Assembly: GCF_019320115.1 (NCBI RefSeq)
Contig: NC_089582.1
Coordinates: 124,645,259-124,709,258 of the forward strand
Source of the DNA: Miscanthus floridulus
Taxonomy: Eukaryota > Streptophyta > Magnoliopsida > Poales > Poaceae
Direction: 5' to 3'
DNA: 64,000 nucleotides
In this document: positions 46,080 to 56,796 of the stretch, in pieces
Position numbering within the stretch: position 1 is the first letter of the stretch
Layout: each line of letters opens with the position of its first letter
Made by a program: the position numbers and the translations under genes
The notes under the pieces: generated by a model
The model's input: only the letters and a program-made list of their open reading frames with translations
What the model was told of the DNA's origin: nothing
Database searches by the model: none

Positions 46080-46300
46080 ATAGTAGTGATGAGCAACACC
46101 TTCGAAGACTGGGCCGACAAATTCTTTTGAAGGACGAAGTTACCATAGGTGGCTCGCTGTCGACGGGAACACCACCTACTCACAAATGCCGTAAAATTCT
46201 AAAAAATTCGCTCCTACGGGGGAGTCAAACCTAGGACCTGAGGTGCTACTGAGGCTCTTGTAACCACTAGGCTATGTACCCTTTCGCTCTAAGTTCATCA
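46080..46300 (-). mobile_element. tRNA-derived SINE-like element
   Basis: On the minus strand an RNA polymerase III A box (TAGCCTAGTGG, complement of 46264-46274) and a B box (GGTTTGACTCC, complement of 46221-46231; consensus GGTTCGANTCC) are correctly spaced. A body with GTCGACAGCGAGCCACCTA and AACTTCGTCC, seen in grass SINEs, follows. No cloverleaf can be drawn, so it is not a tRNA gene. Confidence 0.65.
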
Positions 46301-47068
46301 CCTTGCATACTCAAAACTCAAAAGTGATGGGTAACACCTCAGCGGATCCTTTTGAGTCTTGAGTACACAATAATGTGCTTTTGTTCATGTCCATCTTTGT
46401 TTCTCTAGATACATAGTAATAGCTTTGCCTCTTTAATACTTTATCATGACCTATAAAATACTAAATTAGCCAAGTCCTGTGTAGGATTTGAGTGGTTAAC
46501 TCTATAAACTTGTGTAGATGATGACACTTGTGGTAAATCCCTAAGCGACATGATTTTGCCAATAACTTATCCACGTTAAGTCAAGTATCATATAAAAGCA
46601 TAATCAAAAGTCAACAAAAAACATGTCCACATCCATGCATTTTTCGTTAGTCATACCTTTCTTATTGACCTTATTTGTCTAAGTTTTTTCCTTGCAATTT
46701 ACGATTACATATATTAAATGACTAATCTTAATAGTATAAAATGTCTTTCTCTAGTTTAACAAATGCTTGCTTCCCGGTACGTTCAATTTTTCTGGAGGTT
46801 CATAAGGTACAACACTTGTCAATGCAAGTACTAGCATCGAGATGAGCAAGAGGAACACAACGGCTACTGTTGAAATCCAAGTAGTTTGGACATAATTATC
46901 AGTGCATCTTTGTAAGAGGTTCTAATAGTTGATCTCTTGGACAGCTGGTTACAAAGATGTTCATATGCAATCATGTCAAAAGTGCTTGCCCTTCGATAGC
47001 TCATACTCATCTTGTTCATCTTGAATCCAATAATACTTGCATCAACAAGTGTTGTGCCTCATGAACAT
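46301..47068. other. Intergenic, nothing recognised
   Basis: AT-rich DNA with no coding frame above background and no recognisable element. Confidence 0.5.
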
Positions 47069-47133
47069 CTAGCACGATAGAAGTGAAGCAAATGGCCATT
47101 TTATACTATTGTGCTTCACTTCTATTGTGCTAG
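47069..47133. repeat. Near-perfect 22-bp hairpin with 21-bp loop
   Basis: Arms 47069-47090 and 47112-47133 (core AGAAGTGAAGCA / TGCTTCACTTCT) pair with one mismatch. It could be a very small MITE or a small-RNA-forming hairpin; nothing in the sequence decides this. Confidence 0.75.
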
Positions 47134-48510
47134 AAAGTCAATACCATATTTATATGTGCATTCTAGGGTTAAAGAAGGGGGTGGGCGGGGGGGGGGGGGG
47201 GGCTCACCTCGGGGAGGAGGAGGAGGTAGCAATTGCCACAGTGATGATGGCCCTCACTTGCTCAAGAACAATCAAGATGAGGCAATGACTGAGCCTATGC
47301 TACACTCCTGCAAAAGGAAGAGGAGCTAGTGGTGCGTGCACCATGCTTGGGGAAGAGGAGGAGGAGTTTCCTTCTAGGAGTTCAACCTCTTAGATTTGGA
47401 GGACCTCAGGCGAAGGTCAGTGGCAGAGCTAAAAACATTTAGGAGCCTAGGTTATTCTTATTATGCAAAAATATCTAACTAGAAAAATACAATGATCCTT
47501 TTTTATATAAAGAAACATTTCCTTTTCACTTCACCAACGAGCACAGGATGGCTAGGTGTTAGTTCCACCACTGGGGAAGGTGGCATGAGAGGATATGCAA
47601 TAGTCGTTGGAGATGCTAGGGCATAATAAGCCTATGACTAGGGACTTAGTCATTTCAAAATTTAGAGAGAGAGGAAAATCTTTTTAACATGGGTGTCAAC
47701 TAAAAGGTTATGTACAAAGATGTTTGCATGTATTGATCCAATTACAAGTGATGGATGATTTTTTCACTCGTCATAAATGATAGGGCGTACTCAAACCTCG
47801 AATTGAAGGACACATAGGTAACATCCATCACTAACAAAATAATAGTGAGATGCTTATTAGGCCTGTTACTTTTGCTCATATCGCTGTTATGAGGTTTTCA
47901 CTTAGTGATAGCATACCCAAATTTATTACCACTAGATCTAAGTAACACCCATCATCAATGACTCCTATATTATGTTTTCTTCCTCTGATACTACCTCTTT
48001 CTTAATCTTTTCCCTGCATTCCTTTGTTGCTCCAATCACAACACTCATCCATCTTACCAACACCCCAATCCACTCTCCTGCACATGTCTTATATAGCTCC
48101 TGATGCTAGATCACATCCGTCAACCTCCATGAGCTAGCTCACTTCAATGGGGAAGGTTTGATGCCCATGTGACAACCTTTTTTCACTAGCTGTCCTTTGT
48201 GATAGTTCCCTTTACCCATCTCCTTCGCTAGGCAAGCCAACCATAATGGGAACCTAAACCTAAACCCTAAACCTCGATGATGCCATTGTTTGCTAGATAG
48301 AGATGGAGAAAGCATGATCAAAGCTCATTGGAGATGGAGAATACATGGTCATAGGTCACCAAAGATGAAGAAGGTGGAGTTAAGAGAGTGTGTGTGGTGG
48401 GGGAGGGATATAAAACTTGGGTGTCAGTTAATTGGATGAGAAACACCCATACTCAATTTAGCTTTCCCTAAAATATCACATTTCTAACATGTAATCCCAA
48501 TATATTGATG
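47134..48510. other. Intergenic with a G-run
   Basis: A GGGGGTGGGC motif and 16 consecutive G lie at 47177-47202, with further GG(A)GG tracts to 47226, giving G-quadruplex potential on the plus strand. ACCTAAACCTAAACCCTAAAC near 48250 is a short telomere-like/telobox stretch. No gene recognised. Confidence 0.5.
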
Positions 48511-49982
48511 AAGGGGACCGTGACGCCTAAGAGGGGGGGGGGGTGAATTAGGCAACTTAAAACTCTGACTCTAAACTATGGCCTCTTTTTCTATTCTTAG
48601 CAAAACCTATGCAAAAGATAAACTATCTAAATATGCAACTATGGTTTTGCTAGTGTGTTGTTATCTCTACCGCAAAAAGGAGTTATGCAAACAATGTAAA
48701 TGCGGAAGCTAAAGAGTAAGGTAGAGATATACAAACTTCTGTCGATGACTCCGGTATTTTTATCGAGGTATCGAGAAGCATGCAAGCTTCCCCCTAGTCC
48801 TCGTTGGAGCCCCTCGTAAGGAATCCCTCGCAAGGACTAAGCGCCCGATCGGGTAACTCCGTGGATAGCCCTGGGCCTTCCCCACACGCAAGTGGGTCTC
48901 CGATGTGCCTTCCGGCAAGCCTCTTCCGGACCGCTCCCTGCCGTCTTCACTATCAAACTTCCGGCCAAACCGCCGTGGGCCTTGTTCCTTTCAGTACACG
49001 GTGGCGGCCACACCACAAACACGGTTGATGTGATCTCGCAAGACTACAAGCCTCTCCGATGTACAACAATGGTACGCGCAAGCACCGAGTGGTAAGAGGT
49101 ATGCAAACCTCACTAAACACTAGGCCTAAACCTAGAGCAAGCGCATAAGCGGTGGTCTAACCAACCTAAGCACTTCACAAAGCACCTACGCTAATCACCT
49201 AATGAATCACTAAGCACTATGCAAGTGGAGATCACTAAAATGGTGTATTAACACCATTGATATGTTTTCTCAGCTCCACTCCTCTCAAATGGCCACTTGG
49301 GGGTCTATTTATAAGCACCACTGAGAAAGTAGCCGTTGGGGATGAAACCCAGCTTTCTGCTACTGACCGGACGCTGATCACGTCCTAACCGGACGCATCC
49401 GGTTGTTCTGACCGTTGAGCGCGCGCGCTGATCGGACTCTAGGTTGAGTCCGGTCATCATCGACCAGACGCGTCCAGTCGCCGCTCTGGAACCTCTCTGG
49501 AAACGATCAGACGCTGCACTTCGTGCGTCCGATCGTCCAGTGCCGCTGCGTCCGGTCACGCTGAATACATTGCCGTGATGATGAACAGTGTCACCGGTGC
49601 ATCCGGTCACTGCTTCGCTCAGCGTCCGGTCACAACTGCCGATGCCTGGTGTTGCCGAGCAACTGATCGGAAGCGTCCGGTCCTTATTAAGGCCGCGTCC
49701 GGTCACCTCTGTGAAGCTTGTTTCTTCGTGATCTTACGTCCGGCTTGGTTCCTATCTTCGTGCTTAGACTTTGCTTGATATCTTGGATCCTCTCTTGTGC
49801 TTCTAGGGTCTTGCTTAAGGTGTTGATCATCGGATCATCATGTCGCCTTCGTGCAAGTCATGTCTTACACCTTATTGAACTACAAAATAATCACTTGCAA
49901 ATTCATTAGTCCAATTTAATTATGTTGGTCATCAAACACCAAAATCCAAAGTAAATGGGCCTAGGGTCCATTTTCCTTACAA
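48511..49982. mobile_element. G-tract element, copy 2
   Basis: Starts near GGGGACCGTGACGCCTAAGAG followed by 10 or more G and GTGAATTAGGC. TATTTATAAG lies near 49310, then at 49360-49710 come repeated GACCGGACGC/GCGTCCGGTC motifs. It ends CTAGGGTCCATTTTCCTTAC. Same order of parts as 10052-12055. A possible ATTGAT duplication lies at about 48504 and across the CACTA insertion at 49982. Non-coding. Confidence 0.55.
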
Positions 49983-49986
49983 TTGA

Positions 49987-50470
49987 CACAACTGGAATGA
50001 GGTTCTTTGCCGAGGGCTGGATACGCTTGGCAAAGAAGCCTTTGCCCTCGGCAAAGGCTTTGCTGAGAGTTGCTCTCGGCAAAGGCCGGTCGGCACAGTA
50101 CCTCATGGCAAAGGCTACTTTGCCGAGGGTTAGCCGGTCGTCGGCAAAAATTTTCGCCGTGACGGCGAGAGGTCACGGTAAAGTTGGTCTTTGCCGAGAG
50201 CCTTAGAAAGCTCTCAGCAAAGAATTTCTGAATTTTTTTCCAAAAAACTTTGCCGAGCGTCTGTTAGAAGAGCTCTCAGCAAAGAATATTGACAATTTTT
50301 TTAGACATTTTTTTGCCGAGAGCTATGGCTCAGCTCTCGGCAAAGGCTTCCTCTTTGCTGAGCGCTATGGTCATGCGCTCGGCAAAGCTGGGATTCTATG
50401 TGTTCCAGAATTCCCAGCTTTGCCAAGGGCATGACCATAGCCCTTGGCAAAGCCACAGCCAGTTTTAATT
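49987..50470. repeat. Left subterminal repeats of the CACTA
   Basis: About fifteen copies of TTTGCCGAGGGC, CTCTCGGCAAAG and variants in both orientations. In CACTA elements such motifs bind the element's DNA-binding protein and bring the ends together. Confidence 0.88.
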
Positions 50471-50860
50471 TTTTTTGTTTTTTGCATTTCCAGTCAACAA
50501 ATAAACATATATATGACATCCACATCACAATAAGCACATCCACATATCAATAACCACATCCACATCACATAATTCACATCCACATCACATAGAAGTCTCG
50601 AAGTTCGAAGTCACAAACAAATCTCGACATATAGACAACCACAAGTGTATAGTTTGACAAGCAACATAAACAAGAGGCATAGGAGGCGCCAAACTGGTCA
50701 CAGCGACGGTCCAGGCTGAGAAGGTGCCGCGTGCGATCCTAGGGAGTTGACGAGGAGAAGGTTAGGGTCGTTCGATGCCACCGACTGACACTGCACAAAC
50801 AAAGAAGATGCAGAACGTGTTAGACAACATAAATAGATAACCAAGCACTACATGTACTTT
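50471..50860. other. CACTA interior between subterminal repeats and microsatellite
   Basis: Contains a short array of CACATCCACATCACAT at 50515-50585. The rest shows no coding domain. Confidence 0.5.
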
Positions 50861-51150
50861 TTACCACCACGACCACACCACCACCACCACCACCAACCAC
50901 GCGACACCACCACCACGACCACACCACCACCACCACCATGCCACCACCACACTACTACTACCACCACCAACAAGCACACCACCACGCCACCACCACCACC
51001 ACCACCACCACGCCACCACCACAACCACACCACTACTACCACCAACAACAACCACACCACCACGCCACCACCTCCACCAACCACGCAGCCACCACCAACC
51101 ACGCCGCCACCACCACCCACGCCGCCACCACCACCCACCACCATCACCAC
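50861..51150. repeat. CCACCA microsatellite, copy 1
   Basis: About 290 bp of CCA/ACC triplets with interruptions (ACTACTACC, AACAAG, CGCCACC). A shorter, slightly different version at 53871-54076 forms the junction of the tandem duplication. Confidence 0.93.
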
Positions 51151-51239
51151 TAGCACTAGGTTTCACTAGGTTTTACTAGGTTTCACTAGGTTTGACATTT
51201 AGAGAAACTAAAACATTTGTCATACTCACTGGAGTAGAA

Positions 51240-53253
51240 TCAAGCTGAGGTGGAGGTGTAGCCTGTAGCTGACCGAGCAGGAACTGTGGGACTGTTCCAC
51301 CTTGGGTCATCGCAAGACCCCGCATGTAGGAGAGCACCTCTACCATCTGCCGCTGATCCTACTCCTGCTTGGCCTCTAAAGCTGCCAGCCTCTGTCGCTC
51401 GAGCTCCCGCTCGGCCTCCAAAGCTGCTAGCCTCTACCGCTGCTGCTCCCGCTCGGCCTCCATTGCCTGCAGCTGTGCCTGCAACATTTGATGCCAATGT
51501 TTCAAGATTGTTGAGCTAAGGTATGTAAAAGTCAAAGAACTAGGAATGGAAGAGAACACTTACCTGGAGTGTCGACACCACGGTCGGGCACTGGCGTATG
51601 GCAGGCATTGAGCTCATGCTTGTTGCTCAGATCTGGTGCAGCAGAGGAATGGAGGTCGTGTCAAGGACACCATCACCAAGCCAGAACCACCCGTGCTTCT
51701 TGCCTTGCCCCAACCTCATCACGAGCTCTGGATCAGGCCACACCTCGGTGGTCGGGTCATAGTCTGGCTCATGGACTGACCTTGCCATCTCTATGTACGT
51801 AGAGATGCGAGGGGCAATGCTGGCGTTGGTGAACAACTTGGCAGGGACTTCCGGGGTCCAGTCGGTGGCGGCCATCGCCTTGCCCAAGTGGGACAAGGCA
51901 TATGCCTTGAGGTGACCACAAGGGCGGCCACCATGTGACACCGACTGTGAGAAAGACAATACCATTGTTAGAGTTGTTGCAAAATTGAGTGTTAGGTTAG
52001 AGAAATGGTTTCGCTTTACCCAAGCTTCTGAGAATTCGGAGAGGTTGCAGCTGCCTTGATGGTGTGGTACTCCTTGCATCAGCAAACGATGCTCGCATGC
52101 TTCATCATGCTCCTTCTTCCAGTCCTGGCTGAGCCACATGTCCACAATCCTCTCCCAGGCATCCGGATGCCAATTGCACCAGTTTGGAATCGCCTATAAG
52201 CCATCAAGCAAATGATATATCAGAAGATCAAATTAATGAAACTTAATCTCAGAAGAAATCAATAGTAATGTTCCGTATTTACCGCAAGGTACTCCTCCTT
52301 GGTCAGCACCACCTGTCTTGCCTCGTCCTTTTTGATGATATGCCCTTTGACCTTCGCGTAGTGCCAAATGTGCACCTGATGACGCGCGTCGTGAATCATG
52401 TCCATGATGCACTTCTTACCAGAAGCGACCGCCACCTGGTACGCCCTGTGCTCCTTGCCCTCCTCGATTCTAAAGAAATCCTACATAAAGGTGCGAGGTA
52501 TCAATTACTTATTAGAAGAATGCCCAATGAATACGATGTATCTGTGGCTAAAAGAATACAATGTGTGCCTGAAAGACTTACCGATAGGTCCCTGATGACC
52601 CGCTCCGCCTTGTTCCTATATCTGTGGCCACTACGATCCATGGCATTGGCAGCCAATTCGTAGTGGTTGAACTGAGTGGCCGGCTCAAACATGTCCGGGC
52701 TCACCTCCACCAGGCCAGGGTAGTGCTCCCTGCACAGACCTCCTAGGATGCCATTCACTTTACGTGCCTTGGCTCCAGTCTCCACAAGTTTTCAGTTCCT
52801 GCATAAGTGATTACAAAAAGTATTAGTTTGTATTTTGATTTTCAACATTTCAAATGAAGAAGTTTCGAGCACATCTTAAGTTACTTACCTATCCCCATAG
52901 GGTGTGATCAGCGGGCAGGCCACTTCAGGTATTGGTCGATGCGGGAGCTTCGCGGGACCACGCAAGTACACCATCGACACACCAGAGGAAGTGGATCCCC
53001 CTGCAGTCGCCTCGTCCCCTGTAGTCGCCTCATCCCCTGAGGTGGAGGAGGACCCCCCTGCATCTGCATGCTCCATCACAGCAGCAGGCTCCTCCACGGC
53101 CGTAGGCTCCTCCATGGCCAGAGGGGTAGTCAGCTGCGTCCTGCTCGGACGCCTGTGGCTCCTCCGCCTCAGCACCGGCTCCGGAGGCTGAACCGATGCC
53201 TCTGGCTCCTCCTGGCAGGCGTAAAGAGACTAGACGAACCTCCTAGGTGGCAT
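51240..53253 (-). pseudogene. CACTA Transposase_24 (Ptta/En/Spm) gene, duplicate copy 1
   Basis: Multi-exon gene; the start ATG at 53253 is followed by MPPRRFV and a TAG at codon 8. Exons: low-complexity N-terminus to ACPLITPYGDR with a GTAAGT donor; LVETGAKARKVNGILGGLCR to AERVIRDLS; RIEEGKEHRAYQVAVASGKK; NWHPDAWERIVDMWLSQDW to EFSEAW; SVSHGGRPCGHLKAYALS to EVWPDPELVMRLGQGKKHGW; and a C-terminal coiled coil (QLQAMEAEREQQ, LAALEAERELERQRLAALEA). The pattern matches the Transposase_24 family, the TnpA-like second gene of grass CACTAs. It carries the same nonsense codons as copy 2. Confidence 0.8.
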
Positions 53254-53379
53254 CTCCTGCATTAAAAAATAACAAAACAATTAGCATATATAAATGATAC
53301 ATAATTAGAAAGAGATGCAAAATGAAGATAATTACATGCAAAATGAATATAATTACAAAAACAGATAATATTACATGTA

Positions 53380-53870
53380 TTAGAAACGATCTCCACGATC
53401 GGGATTAGCTGGATTGTACATATCGTCATCACTATCAACCATGTCCAAATCTTCATCCGCCTCCTCATCATCACTATCAACACCTAAGTGTAATCGGTCA
53501 AGGAACACTATGTCCTTTGGATTTTCCACCTCATCTCCAGAGTCCTCGTCCACAACCCTTTCGATGTCTGTCTCCATTTTGACTAGCCTAGTTAAGTCTA
53601 TCTCAAAGCTCCCTATAGCCCCTCTTCATGTTGATAGAACTCTTCGTCATGTGTTTCTGGGTTCAAGTTGTAATATTAATCGTTTGGGAGAGGTAGTCTA
53701 CCGTGCGGCGATATTGTGTGAACAACATACCAACCCTTAAGGTTTTCCTCGGTTTGGCAAGCATATGGACTATAATAGACTTGCTTGGCTTGTGTGGCCA
53801 CAATCCATACATCATCACCTTCATAGATGGAATCCTGTCGAGTCTCGACTAGCCCAAGATGAGGGTACTG
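53380..53870 (-). pseudogene. Truncated duplicate of the TNP2 C-terminus
   Basis: It repeats the last part of DUF4216 (IYEGDDVWIVATQAKQVYYS to SPHGRLPLPND) and the acidic tail (METDIERVVDEDSGDE to NPANPDRGDRF). Upstream it is cut off at 53870, where the CCACCA repeat begins. It is the by-product of the tandem duplication and cannot be functional. Confidence 0.87.
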
Positions 53871-56796
53871 CCCACTACTACCACCACCACCAAGCACACC
53901 ACCACCCCACCACCACCACCCCACCACCACCACGCCACCACCACAACCACACCACTACTACCACCAACAAACAACCACCCCACCACGCCACCACCTCCAC
54001 CAACCACGCAGCCACCACCAACCACGCCGCCACCACCACCCACGCCGCCACCACCACCACCCACCACCATCACCACTAGCACTAGGTTTCACTAGGTTTT
54101 ACTAGGTTTCACTAGGTTTGACATTTAGAGAAACTAAAACATTTGTCATACTCACTGGAGTAGAATCAAGCTGAGGTGGAGGTGTAGCCTGTAGCTGACC
54201 GAGCAGGAACTGTGGGACTGTTCCACCTTGGGTCATCGCAAGACCCCGCATGTAGGAGAGCACCTCTACCATCTGCCGCTGATCCTACTCCTGCTTGGCC
54301 TCTAAAGCTGCCAGCCTCTGTCGCTCGAGCTCCCGCTCGGCCTCCAAAGCTGCTAGCCTCTACCGCTGCTGCTCCCGCTCGGCCTCCATTGCCTGCAGCT
54401 GTGCCTGCAACATTTGATGCCAATGTTTCAAGATTGTTGAGCTAAGGTATGTAAAAGTCAAAGAACTAGGAATGGAAGAGAACACTTACCTGGAGTGTCG
54501 ACACCACGGTCGGGCACTGGCGTATGGCAGGCATTGAGCTCATGCTTGTTGCTCAGATCTGGTGCAGCAGAGGAATGGAGGTCGTGTCAAGGACACCATC
54601 ACCAAGCCAGAACCACCCGTGCTTCTTGCCTTGCCCCAACCTCATCACGAGCTCTGGATCAGGCCACACCTCGGTGGTCGGGTCATAGTCTGGCTCATGG
54701 ACTGACCTTGCCATCTCTATGTACGTAGAGATGCGAGGGGCAATGCTGGCGTTGGTGAACAACTTGGCAGGGACTTCCGGGGTCCAGTCGGTGGCGGCCA
54801 TCGCCTTGCCCAAGTGGGACAAGGCATATGCCTTGAGGTGACCACAAGGGCGGCCACCATGTGACACCGACTGTGAGAAAGACAATACCATTGTTAGAGT
54901 TGTTGCAAAATTGAGTGTTAGGTTAGAGAAATGGTTTCGCTTTACCCAAGCTTCTGAGAATTCGGAGAGGTTGCAGCTGCCTTGATGGTGTGGTACTCCT
55001 TGCATCAGCAAACGATGCTCGCATGCTTCATCATGCTCCTTCTTCCAGTCCTGGCTGAGCCACATGTCCACAATCCTCTCCCAGGCATCCGGATGCCAAT
55101 TGCACCAGTTTGGAATCGCCTATAAGCCATCAAGCAAATGATATATCAGAAGATCAAATTAATGAAACTTAATCTCAGAAGAAATCAATAGTAATGTTCC
55201 GTATTTACCGCAAGGTACTCCTCCTTGGTCAGCACCACCTGTCTTGCCTCGTCCTTTTTGATGATATGCCCTTTGACCTTCGCGTAGTGCCAAATGTGCA
55301 CCTGATGACGCGCGTCGTGAATCATGTCCATGATGCACTTCTTACCAGAAGCGACCGCCACCTGGTACGCCCTGTGCTCCTTGCCCTCCTCGATTCTAAA
55401 GAAATCCTACATAAAGGTGCGAGGTATCAATTACTTATTAGAAGAATGCCCAATGAATACGATGTATCTGTGGCTAAAAGAATACAATGTGTGCCTGAAA
55501 GACTTACCGATAGGTCCCTGATGACCCGCTCCGCCTTGTTCCTATATCTGTGGCCACTACGATCCATGGCATTGGCAGCCAATTCGTAGTGGTTGAACTG
55601 AGTGGCCGGCTCAAACATGTCCGGGCTCACCTCCACCAGGCCAGGGTAGTGCTCCCTGCACAGACCTCCTAGGATGCCATTCACTTTACGTGCCTTGGCT
55701 CCAGTCTCCACAAGTTTTCAGTTCCTGCATAAGTGATTACAAAAAGTATTAGTTTGTATTTTGATTTTCAACATTTCAAATGAAGAAGTTTCGAGCACAT
55801 CTTAAGTTACTTACCTATCCCCATAGGGTGTGATCAGCGGGCAGGCCACTTCAGGTATTGGTCGATGCGGGAGCTTCGCGGGACCACGCAAGTACACCAT
55901 CGACACACCAGAGGAAGTGGATCCCCCTGCAGTCGCCTCGTCCCCTGTAGTCGCCTCATCCCCTGAGGTGGAGGAGGACCCCCCTGCATCTGCATGCTCC
56001 ATCACAGCAGCAGGCTCCTCCACGGCCGTAGGCTCCTCCATGGCCAGAGGGGTAGTCAGCTGCGTCCTGCTCGGACGCCTGTGGCTCCTCCGCCTCAGCA
56101 CCGGCTCCGGAGGCTGAACCGATGCCTCTGGCTCCTCCTGGCAGGCGTAAAGAGACTAGACGAACCTCCTAGGTGGCATCTCCTGCATTAAAAAATAACA
56201 AAACAATTAGCATATATAAATGATACATAATTAGAAAGAGATGCAAAATGAAGATAATTACATGCAAAATGAATATAATTACAAAAACAGATAATATTAC
56301 ATGTATTAGAAACGATCTCCACGATCGGGATTAGCTGGATTGTACATATCGTCATCACTATCAACCATGTCCAAATCTTCATCCGCCTCCTCATCATCAC
56401 TATCAACACCTAAGTGTAATCGGTCAAGGAACACTATGTCCTTTGGATTTTCCACCTCATCTCCAGAGTCCTCGTCCACAACCCTTTCGATGTCTGTCTC
56501 CATTTTGACTAGCCTAGTTAAGTCTATCTCAAAGCTCCCTATAGCCCCTCTTCATGTTGATAGAACTCTTCGTCATGTGTTTCTGGGTTCAAGTTGTAAT
56601 ATTAATCGTTTGGGAGAGGTAGTCTACCGTGCGGCGATATTGTGTGAACAACATACCAACCCTTAAGGTTTTCCTCGGTTTGGCAAGCATATGGACTATA
56701 ATAGACTTGCTTGGCTTGTGTGGCCACAATCCATACATCATCACCTTCATAGATGGAATCCTGTCGAGTCTCGACTAGCCCAAGATGAGGGTACTG
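53871..56796. repeat. Tandem duplication inside the CACTA, copy 2
   Basis: Second copy of 50945-53870. It begins with a CCACCA microsatellite (53871-54076) that differs from copy 1 in length and interruptions. From about 54062 to 56796 no difference from copy 1 was seen in the stretches compared. Confidence 0.93.
54166..56179 (-). pseudogene. CACTA Transposase_24 (Ptta/En/Spm) gene, copy 2 next to TNP2
   Basis: Same exons as 51240-53253. It stands directly downstream of TNP2 as in ordinary grass CACTA elements, so this copy keeps the original 5' context. Nonsense codons: TAG at codon 8, TGA in exon 2 just after the acceptor (GAACTGAAAA), TAG before ATSMSS and in the coiled coil (QQ stop RLAALEA). 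In En/Spm the corresponding protein binds subterminal repeats; here that role is inferred. Confidence 0.82.

Larger units (their letters stand above)
50945..53870. repeat. Tandem duplication inside the CACTA, copy 1
   Basis: Corresponds to 53871-56796 with a constant offset of 2,926 bp. All matching open frames give identical proteins in the two copies. Its right edge follows GAGGGTACTG at 53870, where copy 2 continues TCTCGATACC instead. Confidence 0.93.

Noticed and set aside
46220..46275. tRNA gene on the minus strand
   Set aside because: A and B boxes are present, but no acceptor or anticodon stem can be formed; a SINE head explains it.
50848..51169. Poly-His/Thr/Pro or Gly/Val proteins
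   Set aside because: Translations of the CCACCA microsatellite in all frames; low complexity and not in any gene model.
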